From Mantamonas sphyraenae (taxonomy: Eukaryota > CRuMs > Mantamonadidae): a stretch of 64,000 nt of DNA. The position numbers were made by a program, and so were the translations under genes. How positions within the stretch are numbered: the stretch's first letter is position 1; the number at the start of each line of letters is the position of its first letter. The notes beneath the pieces are model-generated. The model was given only the letters and a program-made list of their open reading frames with translations, did not search any database and was not told the origin of the DNA. Shown here piece after piece: positions 10,739 through 19,112 of this stretch. The DNA lies in contig JAPMXV010000071.1 in the NCBI GenBank assembly GCA_026936335.1, forward strand, positions 186,001 to 250,000, written 5' to 3'.

Positions 10739-11214
10739 TCATCCCCGACGTAAAACGGGATCACTGCCTTGAAGAAGGACGGCCTGAAGGACGGTTGCGA
10801 GTCGGCCTCTCCGTGTCAGCGTCAGGTACACCCAAATTGGTCCACACGTACCCCACCCTCCCATCTGTTGCAACCCTCCCACTCTCCTCTCGTAGTAGAG
10901 ACACCAGACACACACACACACACCCACACACACACTCGTGTCGGCAATGGAGGGTAATCTGCACACACATACCTTGGGTTGAAGCTGTACACCGCATACG
11001 TGACGTGTGGGGGGGTTAAGGCACAAACAACCAGTGGAAAGTAGGCCCCACGGACCAACACATGCTCTGGGACACTGTGGCAAGGGTGGCATGCACTCGG
11101 GTGGAAACGTGGGCGGCGTTGCTGTGCATGGGAAATCAGCCGGAAAGGCGCTGGAGGACGGTGGCAAACGAGTCCGCGGGCACCCCTCACGCATGCAGAC
11201 AAAGGCAATGGGCA
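10739..11214 (-). other. Unresolved region, possible 3' exons of the next membrane-protein gene
   Basis: 476 bases with no complete gene. On the minus strand there is a hydrophobic stretch (AYFPLVVCALTPPHVTYAVYSF, split here: AYFPLVVCAL / TPPHVTYAVYSF) flanked by a CAG acceptor and a perfect AG|GTATGT donor near 10971, and further down a charged open stretch with VPDADTERPTRNRPSG. These look like exons. They fit a continuation of the 11215-11622 gene only if its frame is shifted at the TTTTTT run near 11230. Microsatellite CA repeats lie between. I could not build a unique model. Confidence 0.35.
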
Positions 11215-11622
11215 TCACGAACATGGGCAAAAAAGGGATGAATCGTCATTGTGATCATCAATGTAAAAGGATATCAAAAGCGGGAGGGCGGTGTAGTAAA
11301 GGTAGGGCCAGAGCTTGTCGAGACCCCAGCGCACCCAGTCGAGACTCTTTTCGGCGTACAACAGGGCCACGTTCTTGTCTTCATCGGCCTCCTTGCTTCC
11401 CTTCTTTCCCTTCTTCTTCTTCTTCTTCTTCTTGTCCCCATTGCTGCTGCTGTTGTCGTCGTTCGCCGTGGTGGTGGTGGTGGTGGTGGCAAGGATCACC
11501 TCCTTGCTCTCGCTGGCGTCCGTCACCTCCACAGCCTCCACCTCCTCTTCCACCACACGCTCTTCACTCTTGGGGTTGCTGCTGTTGCTCTTGTTCGACG
11601 GGCTGCTTTCTGTCACGGCCAT
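11215..11622 (-). CDS. Small Lys-rich membrane-anchored protein, unknown family
   Basis: 135 residues as read. The N-terminus is Ser/Asn/Glu-rich, followed by Thr and Lys runs (GDKKKKKKKKGKKG), then an amphipathic block YAEKSLDWVRWGLDKLW and one hydrophobic segment YLYYTALPLLISFYI. The frame then stops after SLFCPCS. In this form it would be a tail-anchored protein facing the cytosol. One extra T in the TTTTTT at about 11230-11235 would instead extend the frame into a further hydrophobic segment (PMFVMPIAFVCM) ending at a GTGAGG donor, suggesting the real protein is longer and continues in the next ~450 bases. The family is not recognised; the start codon at 11622 follows a CA-repeat leader. 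Confidence 0.5.
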   Translation of the reverse strand: MAVTESSPSNKSNSSNPKSEERVVEEEVEAVEVTDASESKEVILATTTTTTTANDDNSSSNGDKKKKKKKKGKKGSKEADEDKNVALLYAEKSLDWVRWGLDKLWPYLYYTALPLLISFYIDDHNDDSSLFCPCS

Positions 11623-11685
11623 GTTGTGTGTGTGTTGTCTGTGTGTGTGGGTGTGGGTCGAGCTGGGTCCACCCACGCAACAGCA

Positions 11686-14600
11686 CTATGCATTCCCTTG
11701 TTCACCCTCCTCCTCACCCTCACCCTCCTCCTCACCCACTCCGGCCAATCGTCGCAGATGGGCGGCACTGGCATTGCCTGTGCGATCGACGAGGGCAGAA
11801 AACATGGATCCAGGATCGGCCAGAAGGGACCTTGGCGAATCGTACTCACACACACGACCCTGTTCGAGAACCAAGACACGGTCGCTGTCGATGATGGTGT
11901 TGAGTCTGTGGGCAATGGTGATGATGGTGCAGTGGCCAAACTCGCGTCGGATGGTGGCTTGGATGAGACTGTCCGTGTCAAAGTCCACCTGACTGGTGGC
12001 TTCGTCCAAACACAGGATCTTGCTTCGTCGGATCAACGCACGTGCCAAACAGAACAGTTGACGCTGGCCCACACTAAAGTTGGCACCCCCCTCCTGCACC
12101 TCACTGCCCAACCCCTTTTCCATGCCTTCGATGGCCTCCTTCAGCTTCACCTGTTCCAACGCCTGCCACACCTGTTGGTCTGTGGCCTGCTCAAACGGGT
12201 CCAGGTTGCTGCGGATGGTGCCTGTGAACAACACCGGATCCTGCGGGATGATGGACAGGCTCGAACGCAACCGTTGCAACGGCACATGGGCAATGTCCAC
12301 ACCGTCAATCAACACACGTCCTTGTGTCAACGGCGCCATGCGATACAACGCCAGCAACAGCGTGCTCTTGCCTGCTCCCGTCCGTCCTGCCACCCCAACA
12401 CTGTGTCCTGCCTCCATCCGCACACTCACATCCTTCAACACCAGTGGCAATCCCTTGCGGTAGGCCAACGACACGTTTTCCAACTCCACACACCCTCGAC
12501 TGGGCCAATCTTCAGGCACCTCCACTTCCTTTGCCCCCTGTTGTGGTTGCCCCTCCTGCTCTGGTCCCTTCTCCTCCTCCTTCTCCTCCTCATCATCATC
12601 CTCCTCCTCCTGCTCCAGATACTGCGAATAGTGCCAGATGCGCTCCACGGCAGTAAACGACGCCTCTGTTTCGCTGGACAAGCGCACGGTCCACTGAAAG
12701 ATGCCAGCGAGCTGGAGGGCATAGGTGAGACTCAGGCCCAACAGACCCGCCTCCACTGTGCCCTTTGCCAACACGGCAAAGATGGTGGCACTGAGCACAC
12801 AGAGGAGGGATACGACGTCGAGACGCCATCCCAGCCAGCGGGCACCCACGTAAAAGGCCAGAAAGGCACGGCTGTTTGTGTCCACACGCTCCACGGCAAT
12901 GTCCTCGAAGCGTTGGGACACACCAAACGCACGGATGGTTTCCAAACCAGAGAGGGAGGCGGTGAAGTGGGAGTAGATGGGGGAGCGGGAGAGGCCATCC
13001 AGTCGCTTGAGTTCGCGTGCGGTGCGACGATAGTATTCCTGGAGACGGAGAAAGAGCCATGCCATGGGCAGGAGGACAAGCATGAACCAGGGCATGTTGA
13101 TGCTGATGATCACCAGTGTGGACAGGATGATGCTGCTGTAGATCCAGAATTGCGAGAGCATGTCCGGCAATTGGTTGTCCACCGTGTCCTGGTCCTTGCC
13201 AAACCGGTTCACAATGCGTCCTGTGGGCGTGGTGTCGAAGAAGGCCATTGGGGCACGGAGCACACGCTCAAACACCTGTGCGTGCATGCGACTGCTTGCT
13301 GCCAGCGCACTGTTGGCAAACCACACGTCTCGCAGCAGCAGGGTGACTATGAATGCACCGCAGATGGCCGCGTACATCAGTGTGTACCACTCTTGGCTCT
13401 GTTGGTAGTCGTCGTTGATCCAGAAACTCAGCCAGGCGTCCGAATACACACGCACTCCCTGCGCCAACAGAAACGTCCCGTACACAACCACACAGTAGAA
13501 CACACCACCTGCCGCTCGTCCAAACGCTGCATACACATCCAAACTCACGGTGCCACTGCGCTTGTCTTCCATCGTCACCAGCTTCCCATCGCTCTTGCTG
13601 CTGGGCAACCCGTCCTCCGCTTTTGCCGCCTTTGCTTCTGCTGCTGTTGTTGTTGCACTCGTCCCTGCCACCGACATGGCAGCGTCTGTTGCCTCATGTT
13701 GCTTCTTGGTTGCTGTTGCTGCCTCTGGGGACACAGGTGCATGTGGCAAGTCATCGTCGTGCTGCGGAGCCCCGTTGCCCACCTCCACCTCCACATCACT
13801 CTCATCCACCTCATCATGTTCCTCCTCCTCTTCCTCCTCTTCCTCTTCTTCCTCCTCTTCACGCACCAAATCAGCCAACATGGCCGCACAATCGCCACCT
13901 GCTTGGACGAGATGTGCATAGTCGCCCTGTTCGGTGACCTGGCCATCCTGCACAAAGACAAGATGGTCGACGGCCTCGAGATACTGCAGCTGGTGGGTGA
14001 CCAACACCACGGTGCGGTTGCGCAGGTAGCCGCGGATGCACTCGTCAAAGATGAACCTGCCCACGTGTGCATCGACAGCAGACAGGGGATCGTCCAACAG
14101 CAACACGTCGCGGTCTGCATAGACCGCACGTGCCAGTGCCACGCGTGCCTTTTGGCCACCGCTGAGGTTGATGCCACGTTCGCCAATCTCTGTCTGATCG
14201 CCCGCGGGCAGGGTTGCCACGTCGTGTTCCAGGGCACACACACGCAACACGGTGTCATACTTGGTCTGATCAAAGGGCATGCCAAACAGGACATTCTCAC
14301 GCAGGGTTTCGTTGATAATCCATGGCGATTGGGTGCACAGAGCCTGCGACTTGTTGGTTTGCAACACACCGGATTGCTGTGGCATTTGTCCCAACATGGC
14401 ACCCAACAACGACGATTTGCCGGCACCCACCTTGCCAATGACACCCACCAGTGAGCCACGACGCACCTCCAGACTGACGTTGCGCAGGCGACCATGAGCA
14501 CTTGCCTCTTGGTGTTCCTCGCTTTCGTTGCTGGGCCATTGGAAGCATGCATCCCGCATGCGCACATCGACACCGGTGCCCACGCTGTCCCCCTCGCTTC

Positions 14601-15945
14601 CCTTCTTTCCCTCTCCCTCTTCTTCCTCTTGGATGTCGTCGGGGATGGTGGTCTCGGGCAGGAGGAGAAACTCTTGCATCCTGCGCAAGGCTACGTTGCT
14701 CTCTGCCACCGCCTTGATGGCCTGGGGCACCTTGACCAATGGGAATCGGATGATGTTGAACAGAGCCAGGGTGGTGTACACGGTGGAGGCGGTGAGACGG
14801 TTGCCCAGAGCGGCATAGACGGCAAAGGTGACCAGACTGACGAGTGCCGGGGCCGCAAAGGTGACCATCAAGTTGATGGCACGGATGTAAAACACCCGTC
14901 GGATCTGTGCCTCCTCTTCCTCACGGATGCCATCCACCTTGTCCGCAAACGAACGTTCCCAGCTGTAGAACTTGATGAGCTTGATGGCGGCCAGGATTTC
15001 GTTCATCAGACCCACCCGGGCGTCGGTGATGGGCACGATGCGACGTCGCAGACGTGCGGTCATGCCACCGAGGTAACGTTGGAGGGGAAAGAAGAGGAGG
15101 ATGAGGGCCACAAAGCCCGGGACGCCGGCCCAGCCGAGTTCGACCACGAGCATGATCAAGACAATGAGAATCATGGTGGGACCACCCCAGATGAAGTTGA
15201 AACTGAGGGCAGCCTCGTTGAGACGTGTGATGTCATTGTTGACAATGTTGATGACCTGGGAATAGTGGTTGGGGCCCAGACTGGCCAGACGCAGGGCCTT
15301 GCGATAGATGGCCACTGCCACCATGCTCTTGAGACGGATGCCCGTGCGTAGGGACAGGTAGAACTGACGATGGATACAATTGGATGAGGCCACGGAGGAT
15401 GCCACCATGAGAATGCCATACATGAAACCATGCCACTGGGGGATGGTGCCACTCTCGTCCTCGATGAACAGCAGTAGGTTGCGTAGGAAGAAGTAGGGCC
15501 CAGACACACTGAATAGGATCCACACAAGGAAGGTTAGCATGCTTTCTTGGATGTCCTTGCGTGAAATGCGAAGGATGACGGAGCGCACGGACGCGTCTTC
15601 CGCCCCGACGGTGGACAGCTCCTCGGCCCAGGCGCGTTCAAAGGCCTCGCTCGTCACAGACGCCGAATCACGCGACACCAATGACCACAGATCGTCGGCT
15701 TGCAGTGGGCGTTCGTATCCCAGGCGCATCATGGGTGTGTGCCAGGCAAACGCCAGCTGGGAGAAGAAGTTTGCCTCGTCGCATGGGCACGGCGGATTCC
15801 GGACCTTGCCCACCAGCTTGCCCACCTCGGACGGGGACATGGGCGAGGAAGCGGGTGTACGGGTGGACTCGATGTCATGGTGGCCATTGGCATGATCACC
15901 AATACCATCATGATCATCATCCACCTTGGGTGGGGAAGGAGCCAT
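11686..15945 (-). CDS. ABCC (MRP)-type full ABC transporter, 1,419 aa
   Basis: ATP-driven exporter of organic anions and conjugates, with two membrane domains and two nucleotide-binding domains on one chain and no N-terminal TMD0, i.e. the short MRP4-like layout. No intron. NBD1 has Walker A GVIGKVGAGKSSLL, signature LSGGQKARVALARA and Walker B DVLLLDDPLSAVDAH; NBD2 has Walker A GVAGRTGAGKSTLL, a diverged signature FSVGQRQLFCLARAL and Walker B ILCLDEATSQVD. The NBD1 Walker B ends in D where a catalytic Glu is usual, and NBD2 has the Glu, as typical for ABCC proteins. The linker between NBD1 and TMD2 carries a long Glu run and an Ala/Thr-rich stretch. Start MAPSPPKVDD was chosen; an in-frame ATG at 16014 adds 23 Pro-rich residues. 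Close in length to ABCC4 homologues. Confidence 0.92.
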   Translation of the reverse strand: MAPSPPKVDDDHDGIGDHANGHHDIESTRTPASSPMSPSEVGKLVGKVRNPPCPCDEANFFSQLAFAWHTPMMRLGYERPLQADDLWSLVSRDSASVTSEAFERAWAEELSTVGAEDASVRSVILRISRKDIQESMLTFLVWILFSVSGPYFFLRNLLLFIEDESGTIPQWHGFMYGILMVASSVASSNCIHRQFYLSLRTGIRLKSMVAVAIYRKALRLASLGPNHYSQVINIVNNDITRLNEAALSFNFIWGGPTMILIVLIMLVVELGWAGVPGFVALILLFFPLQRYLGGMTARLRRRIVPITDARVGLMNEILAAIKLIKFYSWERSFADKVDGIREEEEAQIRRVFYIRAINLMVTFAAPALVSLVTFAVYAALGNRLTASTVYTTLALFNIIRFPLVKVPQAIKAVAESNVALRRMQEFLLLPETTIPDDIQEEEEGEGKKGSEGDSVGTGVDVRMRDACFQWPSNESEEHQEASAHGRLRNVSLEVRRGSLVGVIGKVGAGKSSLLGAMLGQMPQQSGVLQTNKSQALCTQSPWIINETLRENVLFGMPFDQTKYDTVLRVCALEHDVATLPAGDQTEIGERGINLSGGQKARVALARAVYADRDVLLLDDPLSAVDAHVGRFIFDECIRGYLRNRTVVLVTHQLQYLEAVDHLVFVQDGQVTEQGDYAHLVQAGGDCAAMLADLVREEEEEEEEEEEEEEHDEVDESDVEVEVGNGAPQHDDDLPHAPVSPEAATATKKQHEATDAAMSVAGTSATTTAAEAKAAKAEDGLPSSKSDGKLVTMEDKRSGTVSLDVYAAFGRAAGGVFYCVVVYGTFLLAQGVRVYSDAWLSFWINDDYQQSQEWYTLMYAAICGAFIVTLLLRDVWFANSALAASSRMHAQVFERVLRAPMAFFDTTPTGRIVNRFGKDQDTVDNQLPDMLSQFWIYSSIILSTLVIISINMPWFMLVLLPMAWLFLRLQEYYRRTARELKRLDGLSRSPIYSHFTASLSGLETIRAFGVSQRFEDIAVERVDTNSRAFLAFYVGARWLGWRLDVVSLLCVLSATIFAVLAKGTVEAGLLGLSLTYALQLAGIFQWTVRLSSETEASFTAVERIWHYSQYLEQEEEDDDEEEKEEEKGPEQEGQPQQGAKEVEVPEDWPSRGCVELENVSLAYRKGLPLVLKDVSVRMEAGHSVGVAGRTGAGKSTLLLALYRMAPLTQGRVLIDGVDIAHVPLQRLRSSLSIIPQDPVLFTGTIRSNLDPFEQATDQQVWQALEQVKLKEAIEGMEKGLGSEVQEGGANFSVGQRQLFCLARALIRRSKILCLDEATSQVDFDTDSLIQATIRREFGHCTIITIAHRLNTIIDSDRVLVLEQGRVCEYDSPRSLLADPGSMFSALVDRTGNASAAHLRRLAGVGEEEGEGEEEGEQGNA

Positions 15946-16140
15946 CGCCGCGGGGTGTGGGGGGGGGGGAGCAAGGTTGAGTTGGTGCGATGAGAGAGAG
16001 GAGACACCATTCATGAGATGAGGATGGGGATGGGGATGGCATTTCAATGGGTGGTTGTGGATGGATGGATGGTCATGGTGATGGCACATGGCGCATGGCG
16101 CATGGGCAACCAGTGTGTCTGTGTGAGACGACGGGAGCCG
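15946..16140. promoter_or_regulatory. Short divergent intergenic region
   Basis: The ABCC transporter reads left and the FG-GAP protein reads right from this stretch of about 195 nt (126 nt if the transporter starts at 16014). It must hold both promoters. It contains a G9-type homopurine run at 15960-15969 and ATGG/GGAT repeats near 16020-16080. No TATA box is evident. Confidence 0.5.
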
Positions 16141-17442
16141 ATGCGTGTGGGGAGCTGGGAGTGCAAAAGCGAGGCATTGTGTGTGCACGTGGGACAAGTG
16201 TTTGAGAGCATGGAGGCACGTGTGTTGGTGGGCACTGTCGATGGCTCTGTGCATCAGGTGACGGCGTGGAAGCAAACGACGCCAAACGGGGACAAAGAAC
16301 ACAAAGAACAACAACACTCCAGCACTGCGACTGCCATTCGACTGGTGGGTGTGTCTCGTGGTGGGGTGGGTGTCATGCTCAGTCATCCCATGGATGGCAA
16401 TGGCGGTGCATTTCTGCTGTGTGCCTGTGTGGACGGCACTCTGGAGGTGTTTTCACCCGCCCAACAACTGGTGGCCTCTGTGCAGGCCCAGAGTGAAATC
16501 ACAGCCATGTGTGTGCATGTGGATGCGTGTGCCAATCACACAGTCGTATTGGCCACTACCCAGGGCACCCTTATGGGCATTCAGGACGTGTACAGCGTGG
16601 CATGGAGGACAAACCTCTTGGACAACCTGCCCCAGCCCCCCCTGGACGACACCAACGACACCAACGACACCAACGACACCACCACTGCCTCCCAACTCAC
16701 AGGGGCCATGCATCTGGCCTTGGATGCCACAGAGGACACTGCCGTCCTTGCTCTGTCCTCGTTGCGCATCTGCACCGCCTCGGGAGGGTCCCCCAAACAT
16801 CTGCTGGCGGTGTCGTTGGCCTGTACGCCCTATGTACATCTGTTGGCCGATGGAGAGCGTGTGTACAGTGTGCCCATGCCGGACGTGGTCCATGCCATGG
16901 TGCCAGGGTGGTTTGGGGCCGTGGACAATCTCAAGCTGGTGTGGGCGGACGACGACGACGACACAGTGCCCGTCAGCAACGACATGGTGGTCGAGGACAG
17001 CCAAGTGAGCATACAAAGCATCGAAAGCATGGATGGAAGTAGCAGCAGCAGCAGCAGTGGCAGCAACGGCACACAGGAACAGCAGCTGCTGATGGCGGCT
17101 GCGGACGGATGCCTCTATTTACTCTATCGCTTGCGTGTGTACCTGTGGGCAGAAGTGGACCTGCACATCACACGCATGCACCACAGTACCCTCGCACGTC
17201 TGGGACTGAGCTCATCAGACGATGCTGATGGCTACGATGCCGTGGTCTGCGTGGGCGACTTTGCAGGGGTCCAGGTCTGGCACGACGGTGCCTGCGCCGC
17301 ACACGCTGCCACGGGAGACTGGTGTGCAGACCTGGCGCTTCTTGACGTCGACGCAGACGGCATCGACGAAGTTGTGGTTGTGGGCAGCGACAACAGCACG
17401 CTCATCAGCGCGTGGAAGCTGGAGCAAGATACAGGCAGATAG
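16141..17442 (+). CDS. FG-GAP / beta-propeller protein, possibly KICSTOR (ITFG2/kaptin)-like
   Basis: About 433 residues, no intron in the visible frame. Repeated propeller-blade strands are seen: VLVGTVDGSVHQVTAW, FLLCACVDGTLEVFS, VVLATTQGTLMG, LLMAAADGCLYLLYR and VVCVGDFAGVQVWH. The last blade contains a calcium-type FG-GAP loop DVDADGIDEVVVVG. An Asp-Asn-Thr repeat and a poly-Ser loop sit between blades. The block RLRVYLWAEVDL resembles the IYVYWEVQL segment near the C-terminus of animal ITFG2, and the closing DVDxDG..EV blade resembles kaptin; both belong to the KICSTOR complex that anchors GATOR1 at lysosomes. That assignment is tentative. The start could lie further upstream, at 16018. 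Confidence 0.6.
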   Translation: MRVGSWECKSEALCVHVGQVFESMEARVLVGTVDGSVHQVTAWKQTTPNGDKEHKEQQHSSTATAIRLVGVSRGGVGVMLSHPMDGNGGAFLLCACVDGTLEVFSPAQQLVASVQAQSEITAMCVHVDACANHTVVLATTQGTLMGIQDVYSVAWRTNLLDNLPQPPLDDTNDTNDTNDTTTASQLTGAMHLALDATEDTAVLALSSLRICTASGGSPKHLLAVSLACTPYVHLLADGERVYSVPMPDVVHAMVPGWFGAVDNLKLVWADDDDDTVPVSNDMVVEDSQVSIQSIESMDGSSSSSSSGSNGTQEQQLLMAAADGCLYLLYRLRVYLWAEVDLHITRMHHSTLARLGLSSSDDADGYDAVVCVGDFAGVQVWHDGACAAHAATGDWCADLALLDVDADGIDEVVVVGSDNSTLISAWKLEQDTGR

Positions 17443-17539
17443 AACAGTGCAAATTTTGATTCAAACAGAAATGTGACAATGAACATCGACATGTGGATTT
17501 CAATCTCAATCAAAATTTATATACACCAACGGGTCCTTG

Positions 17540-18850
17540 TCACTTTCTTGTGCGCTGCCGCTTGCCACCACGTGTGCGCTGCTGCGTCTGTGCGGTATCC
17601 TCCTCGTCGTCGTCCTCTTCATCATCGTCATCATCGTCATCATCGTCGTCGTCGTCGTCGTCTTTGCGAGTGCGTTTGATGCCGACATCCATTTTGCGGC
17701 GGAGGGAGTTCATGGCACCGAGCCTGCGAAACTCCATGCCGTCGACAAGGATGTTGTTCATGGCTGTGTGGTAGTTGTCCACCACGTTGCTGAGTCGTTG
17801 GTAAAAGGGCAGCTGTGCATCGAGGCGGAGGATGGTCGCGTCGCGATGGGCGTCGTCGGCCTCTTCAAGCTTCTCGCGTTCGAGGGTGCTCTCGACACCG
17901 TCGACAGCAACCATCTCCTCGTCCATGGCAGGCATCTTGAGGGAGGTGTACACTTCGCCGTCGTCATTCATGGTGTGGGAGAACATGCTGGGGCCGACCT
18001 TGACGACGGCGGTAAAGTGGAAGGCACCGTCGTTGAAGAGACGCACCATCATTTGGTAGGCCTCGGGGGTCACGTGCAGGTTGAATCCAGGGTCAATGGT
18101 CTGCTGCAACAGCTTCCAAATGCCTGTGGGCAGGCGAGAGAGCAGGGACGAGGGACGAGGTGTCAGCAGGCGGGCACGCGCGCACTTTGCCCCTCGAATC
18201 GCGCGGGTGGTCCACGGCAACGGGGGCATTGGGCAGTTTGAAACACAGGGGTGAATGCAGGGGACAAAGGACGCACCTGTGGTGACGGGGATGTAGTACA
18301 TGGGGTTCCAGGGCTGTGTAAAGTACAGCATGTAGAGAAGGTAGACGGCGGCGATGCGCACGAGAAAGTCGTCTGTGTCGAGGAAGCCCAAGCAGGTGCT
18401 GAACAGGGCACGCATGTACTCATCCGCCTCTTCAGGGTCATGGATACCCCTGAAGATGTACTCCATGTGCATCTGTTGCCACAGCTTGCGAAAGTCGGCA
18501 AAGGAGGTGGAGTTGAGCTTGGGGGGGGCAGGTTGGTTGGTTGGTGGGTGGGTGGGTGGGTGGGTGGGTGGGGTGAGTGCATGAATGAATGAGGGGGGGG
18601 GGGGGTGGGGTAGGAAGGGAGAGGGGCAAAAGTGCACTCACTGTGCGATAGGCAGCAACGAGATTGCGGAGGTCTGTGACGTGTGGAAGCAGCAACCCGT
18701 TTGCCACCATGGCTTCATGTGTACGATGCAACTTGTCCCGCACACGGGGTGCCCCTCTGTCGTTCACTTGGATCTGTGCATCCAGGTAGTCCTTGCTTGT
18801 CCTGTCCGTCTCATTCACCAACCCTTTGGTCCCACGTCCCAGCTTGCTTG

Positions 18851-18885
<35 letters not shown>

Positions 18886-18962
18886 GATGAGGATGATGAT
18901 GAGGACGAGGATGAGGATGAGGAAGTGGCCTTTCGCTTGCTCCTGCCACTCCGGGTCGACAT
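17540..18962 (-). CDS. SNAPC1: snRNA-activating protein complex subunit 1
   Basis: SNAPc binds the proximal sequence element of snRNA promoters and recruits Pol II or Pol III; subunit 1 bridges SNAPC3 and SNAPC4. Three exons: 18962-18642, 18517-18277, 18123-17540, in phase 0 then phase 1, giving 381 residues. The conserved core reads FADFRKLWQQMHMEYIF, then FLVRIAAVYLLYMLYFTQ, then GAFHFTAVVKVG, which match the human SNAPC1 segments FEDFTELWRNMKFGTIF, QIRVGALYLLYGLYNTQ and RAFHFTAMPKL. The first exon adds a long poly-Ser run (CTG repeat) not found in animals, and the C-terminus is an acidic poly-Asp/Glu tail followed by a basic RTRGGKRQRTRK end. The identification rests on these three blocks and is good. 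Confidence 0.85.
18518..18641. repeat. G-rich GGTT/GGGT tandem repeat inside SNAPC1 intron 1
   Basis: The plus strand reads (GGTT)n then (GGGT)n with further runs of eight and more G near 18594-18604. On the coding strand it is a CCCA/C-rich pyrimidine tract next to the 3' splice site. It meets the G3N1 pattern expected for a G-quadruplex on the non-transcript strand. Confidence 0.75.
18851..18884. repeat. (CTG)n trinucleotide repeat coding for poly-Ser
   Basis: About eleven CTG units on the plus strand, read as AGC serine codons in SNAPC1 exon 1 on the minus strand. Length polymorphism is likely. Confidence 0.9.
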
Positions 18963-19112
18963 GGGTTCTTGGTGGTTGGTTGGGTGGGGGTGCGAGTGTC
19001 ATCCTACCCATGGTCACCATACACTCTCTCCTTGTGTCTCCATCCCTGCCCCCACCCCCCTCCTTCACCCACCCTCTCTCTTGGTGGCGCTGGCCCAGAC
19101 AGCCCCATCACA
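18963..19112. promoter_or_regulatory. Divergent promoter region, SNAPC1 / eIF2B-gamma
   Basis: 150 nt separate the two start codons, which point away from each other. A pyrimidine-rich tract (CTCTCTCC, CCCCACCCCC) occupies 19020-19080. No recognisable core element was found. Confidence 0.45.

Noticed and set aside
11251-14454. A 1,067-codon open frame on the plus strand opposite the ABC transporter.
   Set aside because: It is the antisense of a confidently assigned ABCC gene, and its His/Gln/Leu-heavy composition is that of a codon-bias shadow.
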